Positions 26,631 through 39,000 of a stretch of 64,000 nt of DNA are shown here, piece by piece. Below the pieces are notes generated by a model, which ran no database searches, was not told the origin of the DNA, and saw nothing but the letters and a program-made list of their open reading frames with translations. The first letter of the stretch is position 1. Every line of letters begins with the position of its first letter. The stretch is from contig OY292276.1 of assembly GCA_958496175.1 (NCBI GenBank), forward strand, positions 31,020,449 to 31,084,448, in the 5' to 3' direction. This DNA is from Sisyra terminalis. Its lineage: Eukaryota > Arthropoda > Insecta > Neuroptera > Sisyridae. Made by a program: the position numbers and the translations under genes.

Positions 26631-26985
26631 AATAAATAGTTAAAACTAGATGTTTACTCGCGACGTTTCGGCTTTTTACAAAATCTTCCTCAGACGTCCT
26701 TACACAATCTCTTTAACTTTGTCTACAATAATCCTTGTCATGATCCATTTTAAAAATACGGTATTATTAAACAGTTTATCAACAATATTATTTATAACTA
26801 ATTTTTATTGAAGTTTATCCTAGAAGCTCTTATTATTATTTTTATCAACTATACTGTATTTATAAAATGGATCATAACAAGGATTATTGTTAACAAACTT
26901 AAAGCGATTTTTTATGAACGCCTGAGGAAGGCTTAGTAAAAAGCCAAAACTTCGCGAGTAAACATCTAATTTTACCTATTTATAT
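26631..26985. mobile_element. Foldback of two Penelope-like termini, head to head
   Basis: About 140 bp at 26631-26775 recur in inverted order at 26843-26985 with roughly 80 percent identity by eye. Each arm, read outward, carries CTGAGGA (26693-26687 minus; 26922-26928 plus), a hairpin ending in AAAAAGCC, then GAAAC (AAAAC in the right arm) and CGCGAGTAAACATCTA. This layout mirrors the hammerhead-like 3' end of the Penelope-like copy at 42.1 kb, so I read the arms as termini of a related element. No coding sequence lies between them. Confidence 0.5.
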
Positions 26986-29680
26986 AAGATATGAGAATAT
27001 GAGAGAACAGCATCAATGGTGGTACCTTAGTTGTGGACTCTGACGACTACTTGATTATTCTTAAATTGAATATTTCCCAAAGGAAACTTTTAAAGAATTA
27101 TGATCTGTCGTAACTAAAATTTATACTAGTCACCAGATAAAATTAGTAAAATTGACTAATTAATATGTTTAGTATTAATTTTAAGGATATGCTAAAGTGT
27201 CATATAGTATATATTAATATATACTATATTAATTATTCATATATTAATATCATAAATCATCATATTAAAAAAACAGTTACCATAGTAAAAAATTGAAATA
27301 GCTATGATGTCTTGGTGTATCATCAATCAAGCTCTACAAACCTACCTTGATGTACCCTGCATAAATAATGTCAAACTAAAATAATAATAAAAATATAATT
27401 AAAAATATAATTAAAAATAGTGCAAGAAATGCAAAAATAAATTAATACTAAATTATATCTATTTAAATCAACTTGAGCTTTCAAAAAAACTGAATAGAAC
27501 ATGAGACAGAGGATTAACAAGGATAAATAGAAAAAAAGAAAGACGCTATAAACTTGAATGGTTACCGGAAGATGCTGACAATCACGATCCACAAAATCAT
27601 AGTTTTGCTTTTATTGTTATCGCTATAGTTATTTTCTTTCTGTGTTATTGTTATTGTATGACATTGTATTTTCTATTAGTTATATTTGTAAGGTATTGGA
27701 GATATTATTATATTTATTACTTCGAATATTAAGCTGATGGTAACAACAACTAAAATTAAATGAATACAATTGCCAAACGACCATTATTAATACTTTTGAA
27801 CAATATTACTAAGTTGACTTGATTTAGTACTTAGAAGTTACACTTAGTTCTACATTATTTATTTTTTTGAGATACGAGTAATGTAAAATTCAATGTTGAA
27901 TTTGAATAACTATGCCGAGTAGCATAACAATACATTGTTAAATTTAGTTCTAGTTTAAATCTCAATACGTTTGCTCAAAAATATGGAGTAGATTTTTTAA
28001 TATCATATATGTAGACCCACGTTAGTTTTAAGGAAAAATAAAAGTGCTGTCAATATTCCTTAAATGTTTAAAAAAGTCAATTTCAAAAAAAATATAACAA
28101 GTTTCAACAGAATATACGTATGTATATATTAAAGAATAGTATTGTGGGCTATAATTTATGCGTGTATGATGAATATTAACTGAGTTATTATGGTGCATGT
28201 CAAGGGAGTCGTAAAAACGACTACTCGGGTGGTTTTTCTTGTACTCATAGTTCTAAAAAAAGTTTGCAATAAAATATAATTTCACATTAAAATTTCCCTA
28301 TAGCAAAACAACGCTTTTAGGTATTAAAGTAAGTTGTAATTCTTTTAAGATTAAGAAAAGATTAAAATTATGCTTTATTTTTTATATTTTTTTATAATTA
28401 TAGTGCTTTTAAGAAATTATCATTTATGCCTTATTTTAACTAGGGAAAAAATTGAAAGATATATTAAAATGTATTCTTCTTGAAAGTAAAACCAACCAAA
28501 CTTATAAATTTCTAATTATTTCTATGAAACAAATATTTATTCAAAAAAATACATGTAAATAGTAGGGATAGACAGTTTGGTTATTTTTTTCTTGTTAAGT
28601 ATATTTGAATAAAGATATGATGTATAGTCTCGTTGATAATAAAATTGCTTGTTTCTACTGTAGCAATTAGGTGTTAAATTGTGAATTCAATAGGGATTAC
28701 AAAATTCATGGTGAATTATATTTGAATAAGTTGATCTCGACCGAATTTTACCTCCCCAGTCCCGGGGATTCCGCTCAACATATTTGTGACTGGATTAGGT
28801 ATGTGTACGTTTTAAAATAACGTCGAATAAATCATGTTTGTATAGTAATGTGCAATCCGCAAATAACTATACCGTAACAATTTATTTCAAAACGTCCGAA
28901 ATGGAAATTAAATTATCAAATTAAAATTTCCGCAGAAAAATAATTGGAAAAACAGAGTGTGTATTTATGTACGTGCGTAAGAAGTTATACTTTTTTGGTT
29001 CGAAAAAAAATATTTTTATGCTTTTAAACATATCTGTTTGAACTGAGGCAAACGACCGGTAAACTATAATTAAAATGATAATTTGAATAAGTAATTGTTA
29101 AATTAAATTAATAGTCCGAAAACCACTCCAAACATAATATCTGTGTTTAATTTATGTAACACTGAAATAACTATATACTTCCAAATGGCCTTTGATTACG
29201 CTCAATTTACATTTCTAAACACTTCTGGGTAACTTCAGAAATTTTTTTCCAATAATATATTATTTTTATCTTGCAACTAGAGAAATTATCTCAATCAATT
29301 GTAATAAAATAAATTAGCGACTTTCTTAATTATTTTTCTTAATTAAGCTTTTTAAATCTCTACTTTTAAATCAGACAACAAATCAGTTGTCCGGGATCAT
29401 ACTATATTTAATTAAGTTTACTGGTATGTTTTATGGAAATCATAAGAACTGTCTATTACCATATTAAGGTTGTTTAAAAGTACGATGGGGAATTAATATG
29501 AGAATAAAGGGGATTTCACTTTGCTTATAAGTAGACGTTTAAGCACTTGGATTGAATTTTGAGACGATTTCCAAATTTTACAGAGCCATAGCTTAAACAG
29601 TTGACTATCTACAGTTTTAATTGCATTTTTTCTTCTTACTCACGGTTTTCTAGTAAACAACTTCAAACAATTATTGTCCA
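26986..29680. other. AT-rich sequence with one weak coding-like frame
   Basis: A non-ATG plus frame at about 27510-27728 reads R-R-Y-K-L-E-W-L-P-E-D-A-D-N-H-D-P-Q-N-H and then a hydrophobic, Tyr-rich stretch. It could be a relic exon or chance. Nothing else was recognised. Confidence 0.3.
27202..27229. repeat. Perfect 28-bp AT palindrome
   Basis: A self-complementary run centred between 27215 and 27216 (core ATATTAATAT, with a single G:C pair per arm). It is probably simple-sequence drift, although cruciform-prone. Confidence 0.7.
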
Positions 29681-29768
29681 GCCTACTGGTGGCCAAGGGG
29701 TTAAGGTGAGGGTCAATCCATTTGAAATCGCCTAGACTATGTTACTCAGCATTTTTTATTTTCCTCAT
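29681..29768 (+). mobile_element. tRNA-derived SINE, head-only fragment
   Basis: GCCTACTGGTGGCCAAGGGG and TTAAGGTGAGG match the 5' head of the SINE family, including the A-box. The B-box region is diverged (GACTATGTTACTC) and the conserved body is absent. Confidence 0.5.
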
Positions 29769-32700
29769 TCTTTCATTGCGCGTACCTTATAGGTAGTTCG
29801 TCACAGAAACATATTTGAAAAAAAAAATTATAAGCATTAGTCTTTTTCTGACAGCCATTTTAAAATGGCGATTGGGCAAATTTTAAAGAAAAAGATGGTC
29901 CGCGGATAATTTAATTCCCAAGCTATCTTTAAAGATATCAGAATAGTTCAAGAACCAGTGCGTCCTACATAAAATAAACTTTGTGTAAACATACTTTTCA
30001 TTTTCTTTAGACAAAAAAACAAGTCATTCTTTTTTGGCAAAAATTTTAAAAAAATCTCACAGTTGTTACTTTTTAAGACATTAAAATTTTATGAAGGAAT
30101 AATGATTCATTAATGATATTTTGTTTTAGTGTTGAATACTTTTATAACAATCTGCAGTATTAGTTTAACTCCTGAGAATGTATTCCTTTTCTTTCTAGAG
30201 CCTTACAAAAATGATTGAAAACCTGAAAAGGTCAAACTTCTCAAGTCAAGATCTAAAAATGAACTGTATGAAAATTTGTAAAAATTTCACAGAATTTTCT
30301 TTTTACAAATAGAAATATCTCAGAAGAAAAACTGTGCCTGAAATTTACTATATTTAGAGTAATAGAGCAGTGAATTTCAGAAAAAACTCTATCCTTCGTC
30401 ACATTCTTGAAATGCAAAGTTAGCAACCGAGGGCGTGTAATTCTTATAATTCACATTAGTAGAATGGTTTTCAAATCATTACATTCAATAATGTATCAAA
30501 TATTTCTTCTTTAAATTATCAAGAATTAGCAACAACAAAAAGTAACAGTTCTAATTTTTAAATTTGATTAGAATTTGATGATTATCAAAGTTTGAGCATT
30601 TTCAAGTAACAAAGCATCTAATTTGATTTTAATTTATAGGGACATACGTTATAATTGATAGGATTTTGTTCTTTTCACTAGTAAACAATTTAAAAATATT
30701 TCCTTAAATTTAATCTAAAGAACGCATCGTAAAGAACGATGCTCCTAAAAAAGTATAATTTCTGTAAATATCATCCTTCATTTCAATTTAAAGGAATCAT
30801 GAAAATTATGTTTCAAATTGACAATTTTTATTCAAGTTACTACTAGCAAATTCAGGTTTTTATTGCCTATTCAAAAAAATTTTCTCAAACTTTTAGACAT
30901 CGTAAGAATCAAAAAGTAACCCAAAGTATAAAAATTAATGATAAACGAAAGATCGTGTTTTCCAATAAAGTTTTTCGAACCTAGTTTAAACTAGCTCCAT
31001 AATGCGTTACACCTAATTTGCTCTTCACAATTGCACTTATTAGTTTCAACTAACGCATTTGAAGATGTATAACTTCAAAAAATATTAATTTATACTTTTC
31101 TACATTCGCATATAACAATAATCATAATCGTCTTAATATTACAGTAAAGTGAACGAAGCTTAACCTTTCCTGACCTTAACGGGACCCCACAAGTGCACAA
31201 TTATAATATCTTTAATGTTTAAATAGGAGAAAATGGTATTGAAAAAGTATATTCACACATAAAAAATGCAATTGAACAATAACTCATGTTTGAGCGTTTT
31301 AAAAAATTCATCCTTTTACAATATTTCTTTCTTGAAAAATATTTCTTTCCATTCTCATTCCAACGAAAATAAAACTCAATACTTTATCGTTTTATTTTGT
31401 TCTATTTTCATTGTTCGTTTGTCAAATTTGATTACTGTTAGCTGTGTTCATTTTTATAGCAGTTATCCAATTGAAACGCACACAAAAAAATGCATTAAAT
31501 TTCATCCAATTTGGGAAAAAAACTCGACATGTTTTTATAAGTCTGTCACTAAATATTTCCTTTTCATTTTATTTTCGACAAAACATTCGAGTGCAAGGAC
31601 CTAAAGCTATTCATCTTACACTCCCGACTGCTTTAATTTCCTTCTGGACCGCTCTATTCACTGAAGAGCTGACCTCAATATTGGGATGAAATAAATAGAT
31701 GAAAAGCCATCACATCTAGATGATAGCACAAACTACACCTATTACATATTATATAGAAAGACGTAATAAAAGCAGTTTCTAAGGTTCTCATCCCAACCAA
31801 GAGAAAAGATAATTCGAAAACGGAGCAAAAGAACGCTATTGTGGAATTTAAGGAATTGTTTGACAAAATTCATTCGATTTGCCAAGTGTGGGAGTTTTGG
31901 AATTTCATCAGAAACCTGCTTCATTTTAATACCTTGGTTTTGTTAATTTCAATTATGAATAAATTTTTGCTACCCCTTGCCGGGAAAGTTACTAGAATCA
32001 AAATTCAAGTAAGTAATAACCCCAGGAGCATTAAATAAATTTGAAGGCAACAAATTTTCTCATTTCTGAATATTCATTTGCACGGTTAATGCAGTACTCT
32101 TAGTAGCAAATTGTACACGATGGTCGGAACTTTTCAAGCTCACAAAGATATTTTTGAGTCCAAATAAATGTTAATTAGAAAATCAAGACGTATGTATACC
32201 TCACACACTTCTCAGTATTTCTTTGTTCATATACAGTTAAGCTACTTGTATCAGTACCAAGTAATTAATATTTAATGAAATGAAACCATAAAATTGTTTG
32301 GATCCCAAATATTGTCAGTTCGTTACATATTTAGTTCAAGTAAAATTGAAATTTTTATACACAGAAAACGTAGGTCAGTCATCAACTAATAATAACTTCA
32401 GTTAATATAAAAATTTAATAAATTATTTTTATAATAGTTTTATTACTTTTCTACTATAAAAATATCGTTAAAATTAACTTCCGTCTAGGTAATTTAATAA
32501 TTATTGAATGGAGCAACTAATATTAAAACCTGATTTCCGTTTATCGTCGGCTTGATTCAAAATAAGTTCATTGATCTTAGAAAATTTATTATCAAATTGA
32601 CTTCATAACTATAATTTAAATAAAATCAATAAAAGTGTTCCAGTGGAATATTCAAATGCAATATTGAATAAGCTGATTATAAAATATTTTTCATAAAAGT

Positions 32701-34039
32701 CCAATCAATTCTGATTAATTGATAAAATATCATAATTTCATTTTTAAAATAACACAGTATTAAATTTTTGCTAGTCAAATTTATTAATTGGTAAGTCTCT
32801 TTTTCGTTTTGTTATGCTGAGTAATTTCAACTGAATACACAGAAAAAATAATAGAAAAAAATAAAATAATGCATCGTAATTTTTGTTATTAATTCTTGCA
32901 ATACTGCACCCGAACAAACGCATTGTAATTTTTCGCATTTTATGCATTTGTCAAGTTCATGTATATGGTAAGTCCTTACATTCTCAAATGTATCACTCGT
33001 ATGCATTTGTTTATTGAGAAGCTAAGGAGTTAGGGGAAAAGATATAAGTAGTTCTATATCTTTTACTTGTATATAGTACCTATATGTATTTATTCACATA
33101 CTCTTAGAGAAAACATTCCAATATATCATCCTGAAGACAAGTTTCTCTTGAGCAAAAATGAAACGATTGTTTATGTACATCTAGGTAAAGCAAATTTTGA
33201 AAATATAATCCGATCTAATTTGAAAAAAATAATGAAACATTCAAATTAACAATAATACAATAAATACGTAATGGCTTTGTCCAGACTTAGTCTGTGGGTG
33301 TTCAAAGAATCTACTTTCAAAATTAAATCTTTTTCATATCACATCCTGTTTCCGATTACGTGCTTCAGATTGGGTTACTCTATTTTCCTTTTGAACAAGT
33401 CTAAAATTGTATTTATATTTCTTCCTCTGTCTTGCGGTTCGTCCAGTTCTTCTTAAAATGTGACCTCTCTATTTAATTTTTAAAATGATACTTCAAATTC
33501 AAAATGAAAAAATATTTCCTTTTATCGAAATTGGAAAAACTATTCTGTTGGATATTTTTTCAAGTTACTTAATTCTTAAGAGTTTATGAATCTGAAAAAA
33601 GAAATGAATGCAGAAGAAGTAATTTTCATTTTAAATGCAATAAGTACGTTACCGATTTTGTACAAATTTTATTTCAATGTTACGTTAATCTTTATACAGT
33701 ATACTAAATACGCAAGTTTGGCCAAATAGTCAATATTTTATTAGAGTGAAGCTCTTTTTGTAAGGGCGTACGACGAAAGTTGACTGTGAAAATAAATAAC
33801 GCACGATGGAGTTTAAGTTCGAAATCGTCATCAGATCATGTACAAATAGAATATCTTTATCATCTATCTCTTCTTTAGGGTAATGTAAGAGAAGGGAGAG
33901 GAGAGGGAAAGCTCAAAGTGGGTATTTGGTTGATTTGGGCTTTCGGTCTCGATTACGATTTTGACGCTTGTTCTTGTTTGTATCTATAATGCTTGTATGC
34001 AAATACTATACAAAACAATACTGTACAAAATAATGGATA

Positions 34040-34075
34040 ATAATATATGTCTTATGAGACTCAATTTCTTCTTAC
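34040..34075 (-). repeat. Possible terminal fragment related to the Penelope-like element at 42.1 kb
   Basis: About 35 bp (minus strand: AAGAAGAAATTGAG, then CATAAGACATAT) match the sequence just beyond the ribozyme-like motif at 42059-42086. The match is short, so a chance or host-derived similarity remains possible. Confidence 0.3.
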
Positions 34076-34180
34076 CAATGTTAAACTGTACTTATAATGT
34101 TAAAAACATACTTATCAATGTTAAACTGTACAAAATTTAAGAACAATGCTGAATATAGTAGAGAGTACTTAATTTTCATT

Positions 34181-34260
34181 ACCTGAAAAGCGGAATCGTC
34201 CTCTGTCTGACAAAATCTGCACATTGGACTCACATGTTCTCTAATAGGGTAATTGACTTT
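34181..34260 (-). pseudogene. Possible non-LTR zinc-knuckle fragment
   Basis: The minus strand reads Y-P-I-R-E-H-V-S-P-M-C-R-F-C-Q-T-E-D-D-S-A-F-Q. The C-R-F-C-x-x-E-x-(D/E)-(T/S)-x-x-(H) pattern is usual at the C-terminus of RNase-H-bearing non-LTR proteins, here with Gln in place of His. It is too short for certainty. A GTAATG directly after it could also make it an exon end. Confidence 0.25.
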
Positions 34261-35816
34261 TTTTGGATATTGTACTAAATTATTGTATATTAGATTACAA
34301 AAACAGTGCATTGATATTTCCAGGAAATATAATATGTTATCAATTACGTTCGATTTTAACATCCCAAAACTGCGCTAAAAACGTTATTTCGGTAATAGCG
34401 GTAACGTGTGACGTCATTTGCAAATAAGCATGTTAACTTAATTCAGCTAAGTAAATTTTGTAATTTTTCTTCATATTAATTAGATGGAATGGTGTGCAAA
34501 TAATGTGTAGTGCCTCAATGTTTAAATACACCAGCAAAAACTCCACCTAAATTATTTTTTTCTATTCCAACGAACCCCAAATATTATGGTTATTTCAAAG
34601 TTTTTGCCAACATAACCTAAAATGAGATTTTACTTAACTTCTGAATGAGTACACAAACATGCACATTAAATGCACATTTCTCTATCTCTCTTTCTCTCTC
34701 TTCGATCTACCTTAGATTGCTATTGTCTGCTTGCACAAAACTTGACTTCATTTTAAGGTTCAAATTATCAGAAAACTAAATCAGTAATTTTTCAAAAATT
34801 GAATATAACAATCAAAAAATAAAGTACGAACTTCAATCAATTATGGAAGGCATATTTACTTGCATATGACGTCATCGAGGATGCAACCAATCATAAGTCG
34901 TTCTCGATCCCGCTGAAATTTCAAAAATTGACAATTCTTTTTGTGGAATTTGCAAAAACAATAAACAATAACAAGTGAAATATATTTACGAATATTTGAT
35001 TAAATTACAACAATTTGTAAAATATTTTCAATCTTGTCAAATACCCTATTGTATGCAGGTGTTTCTTGAGTTCGCCATATTCGGTTATTAGCCTCGTTAC
35101 TACTCCGACTTGTGTTCTTGTAAGATCGAGTATTTCAAAAGTTAGATATTTAAAAAGATTTAAAGAAGATTTAGAATTAAGGAAGATTTAGTCAAAATGG
35201 ATAATTCACTGTAACTCAGTAATTGTACTTTCACGTACAAAAAAACGCATTATTTTTGCTTGTTCATACTTTCATTCGTCAGGCTACATCGATGGGTTAT
35301 AAAAGCGGGAAAACACGTTGTTACACTCAAATCGGCGTATTAGTTATGAAAAAAAATGTCCAAGTGTTTTTTAAATTTGTTTTATTTTTAAAATATAAGA
35401 AATATAATTGTTTTTATTTCGTCGTACGCTAAATTATATTGTACATTAAATCCTTTGTAAACCATGTTTTTTATCTTTGAGATGGATAGTTTGTTTTAAG
35501 GTCAATGGGTTATTCTGAATTATTTCGTTTTGTAAAGTAATAAACTTTATAAATTGTTACCAATGTCAGATTTTTGGGTATATAGTTACTATTGGTTAAT
35601 TTATGATTAATATAGGTATGTGTATACCTACGTTAGTGCTTATTTTACAGATTATTGATTAAGAATGTTCTAAAAACAACCTAACCGTTCTAAAATGGTA
35701 TTAAGTGCAATAAACAATAAAGTTTTTAAGACTATTTTGATTGTATCATTAAAAAAACTATCTTAGAGTGCAAATATATGGGTAATAATATAGAAATTGT
35801 TATTTACGGTATTCTT

Positions 35817-36026
35817 AATCCCCGGGTCACAGTGGATAATTTGCCATTTTTTTAAAAGTGACTCTAATTTGTTAGTTTATGTTACAAACGTCATAATATT
35901 AATTTTTCGTTAAGAGTAAATGTTCATGTATTGAGTTAATTTCAGAGATTATTTATTTGGCCACTAAACTTTGGAATTTCACTGCTTAAGAAAAAAAATT
36001 ATCCACTGTTACCCTCTCTCCCCTAT
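35817..36026. mobile_element. Small inverted-repeat element, possibly pogo-like MITE, about 210 bp
   Basis: The left end has GGGTCACAGTGGATAATTT and the right end is the complement of GGGTAACAGTGGATAATTT, one mismatch over 19 bp. The outer bases (TAGGGGAGAGAGGGTAAC at the right, read inward) resemble the TAGGGGAAGTCCGGGCAAAG end of the pogo-like element at 44.5 kb. A TA target would fit but is not clear at the left. Confidence 0.6.
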
Positions 36027-39000
36027 TTTATATTTTTAAAAAATGTTAATGGACTTGCAGAATTGTAATATTTTTGTAACTATATTGGAAAAAATGTTTT
36101 TCGAGCGATATTTCATCATTTTATTTAATAAACATAACCAATCGCTATAAGATTATTTAAAAGCTTTCGTCTTGTTAGTTATTCCACAATACTTCTTTAG
36201 TCTTTTTATGAGAAAAAAGGTCTTAGCAGATACATATAATACATACAACAAAATAAAGAACTCATCTTTATTCCTATTTTTTTTTAAATTGTTAAAAGGA
36301 AGTAAAATTATTTATAACACAATATTATGTATTGCCAAAAAAAGAAAATATTTCGTATAAATATAGTTTTTCCGATATATTAACAGTAGGTAACAAGGAT
36401 ATTAGCTTTTTTATTTTGTAATGTTAATTCCAGTTTTATTGATATGGAAGAAAATATTATATGTGTAAATTAGTTACCTATATCGGTTTGTCCATGGTCA
36501 ACCATGGCTACGACAGACGATTGTTTACATCAGTTTACATAAACATTAAATGTCATTTTATTAATTAATTTGGTTAAATAACTTTGTAATATTATTTATT
36601 CTTTTAAGTTTGTAATTATTTAATTTATACTATTTAGTTTTCTTATTGTTTAATTATTAATATATTCTTTAAGATTAATAAATATCTGGTTATTTAACAC
36701 ATGGGAATTTTATAACTTACATATGTTTAGTATTAGTTCTAATAAGTTAAAAAATTACTTTCTTGGCTTGAAAATAATCTAAAAATAATTATGAAGATAT
36801 AAAGTATGTAGTAGTAGTATTAGTTTTAAACAACAACTTAACTATTAGACCGATATTCTTCATCATATAATAATCGCAAAATTTTAAGGGCTTTTAGTAA
36901 TCTTAAGGTATTAAAATAATTAGATGTCTAAGATACAAACCCCTGGAGAGCGTTTACATCGCTACTAAGGCTATTAATCGCTGTCTGCTTAAATTTCCAA
37001 AGTTATACAAAGCAAAAAAAATAATAAAACATTTTAAATAGTTACAGTTGTGTGGAAAATCTTCTAATAAAATACTTCTAATAATAAACATTTTTATTTT
37101 AAATTTTATGGTTTCGTAGATTAGCAGTAAAGCAAGAAAACAATACTACGAACTTGTAAAAATGCAAGCCTATAAAAAATAGCCAAATGCCAAAATGCTA
37201 GCCTTTACCCTTAACTTCAAATTCTTCGTCTTTGTTTATTAATCGAATGAAAAAAAGGACACAACAAGCAAACTTTTTCGCCATCTCTTTCGTGTAACCA
37301 GGCTTTTTATAAATATTAATTTAAAAAGGGCATTCCAAAATGGGAAAACTTTGATTTTTGACACTTACCAAAGTGAGACATTTGCATTGGAAACATTGTA
37401 CGGTGTTCAAAAAAAAAAACTTTCGCTCTCACTCGCACGAGTTCCATACGAACATGTATTTTACATTAACTTCACATTACGTCAGCAATGTGCATTTTTT
37501 ATGAGCCATTTTATAACTGATATGAAAGCTCATGCATGGGGCATGAGGCATGGTTGTGCTCGGAAAACCGCTGGGGGATGAATACGAGAGCAATTGGGGA
37601 CTTTATGGGGAAACCGTAGGGAGCTGTCTCTACTATCACACATTAACATCAACAAACTTGTCTTCTTCCATCCCTCAGCCGAACAATATTTTCTTCCCAA
37701 ACCCAAACTCTATATTCCAAAATCCTTTTTATGCTCATCTCATATTTGTTTTTTAATATGCTTTATGTTTTCTATTTTTTTTTCTTTTGCTTTAACTATG
37801 TTTGCAACAATTTATTTTACCTCACTGTTATTCGTTAACAAAATATCGAAACAAAACTTTAATTAAATTGACAATGACTCTACCTTTTCTACGTTCGTGT
37901 CCAAATTTATATTAATCTATAGTACTACTGATAGCAAATGATAAGATATAGCGACAGACATTTTTTATATAATAGAAAGTGGAATGAGATGGCAAAAGCA
38001 TTCGCCTTTTATGACAAACAAATTATCGTTAAATTGAAAAATATTACTAGTCATAAAGCAAAATATTCATTTTTAAATTGTAATAATGTTCTAAGGCCAT
38101 TTAAGCTGAACAAATTTTAAAAACGAGAAAAGTTTGGTTCAAATTTAGATTCTTTTTTTTTTTTTGACAAACGTTGTTACAGTTGGTCTTGTCTCTAGAG
38201 AAAATAAAAAATGTAGAAACAGGAAAAATAGTTGTTCAGTGAGGGATTTTATTATAAATAACTAACTGAAAAGGTTCACACACCTTTGCTGTATATTCCC
38301 ATTTGCCCATTTCGTTTTTGCTAAAACATTTTTTTAAATTTAGGTCGAACAGCTGCCACATGTTCCCAGTCTACATATATATATATATATGTCCATAGGT
38401 AACCCTTTTCCTATCAAATATGTTCTCGGAAAATTACCGGAATAATAATTAATTGAAATAATCCAATACTCTGTACTACTCTGAGCTACGTTTAATTCTA
38501 CATACATACAATGTCAATATTTTAATAAGAGCTTGGCTTTTTTGCAATTTTAATATTAATCAATAAATTGAATGTTTTGCATGGAAATTGAAATATAGAG
38601 TAAAAATAATTTCTCTCCAGCCAAAAAAAAACAACATAATATCAAGGACGTGTAAAGGATAGGTCAGCTTTTTTTCAAATAAAGGAATCAATTAATCATT
38701 CTTTCTACTTAAAATTCAGAGAATAAAAAAGGGATTTCGGTTTATTAATTATAAAATTATTCGAAAAAAAAGCCTTGGAATGGTAAAAGAGATTATTTTG
38801 TGATATTTCAATATTAAAAATCATGTTTTTGTACAACGAGTGATGGCTGTTTTTAGGATTTTTAAAAATTTAAAAAAATAAAGCAGATATTTCTATTTTA
38901 TTAGAATATTTTCCTACTGGAATAGTTAAAAAATTAACGTAAAATATTTCATTCATGTACTGACTGGAATTAAAACAATTCAATAGATTATATGCATATT

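Larger units (their letters stand above)
29769..35816. other. Mostly AT-rich, no gene seen
   Basis: Contains the two small fragments at 34040-34075 and 34181-34260, a purine-rich run at 33888-33912, a CT-rich run at 34680-34702 and a GCATCG/CGATGC hairpin at about 30724. Plus frames at 31266-31689 are low-complexity. Confidence 0.45.

Noticed and set aside
31266..31689. Overlapping plus-strand frames of 112 and 81 codons
   Set aside because: Low-complexity Ser/Phe/Asn composition and no family resemblance.
33806..33842. CTGATGACGATTTCGAAC on the minus strand as another hammerhead core
   Set aside because: No GAAAC at the proper distance and no stem I partner; likely coincidental.
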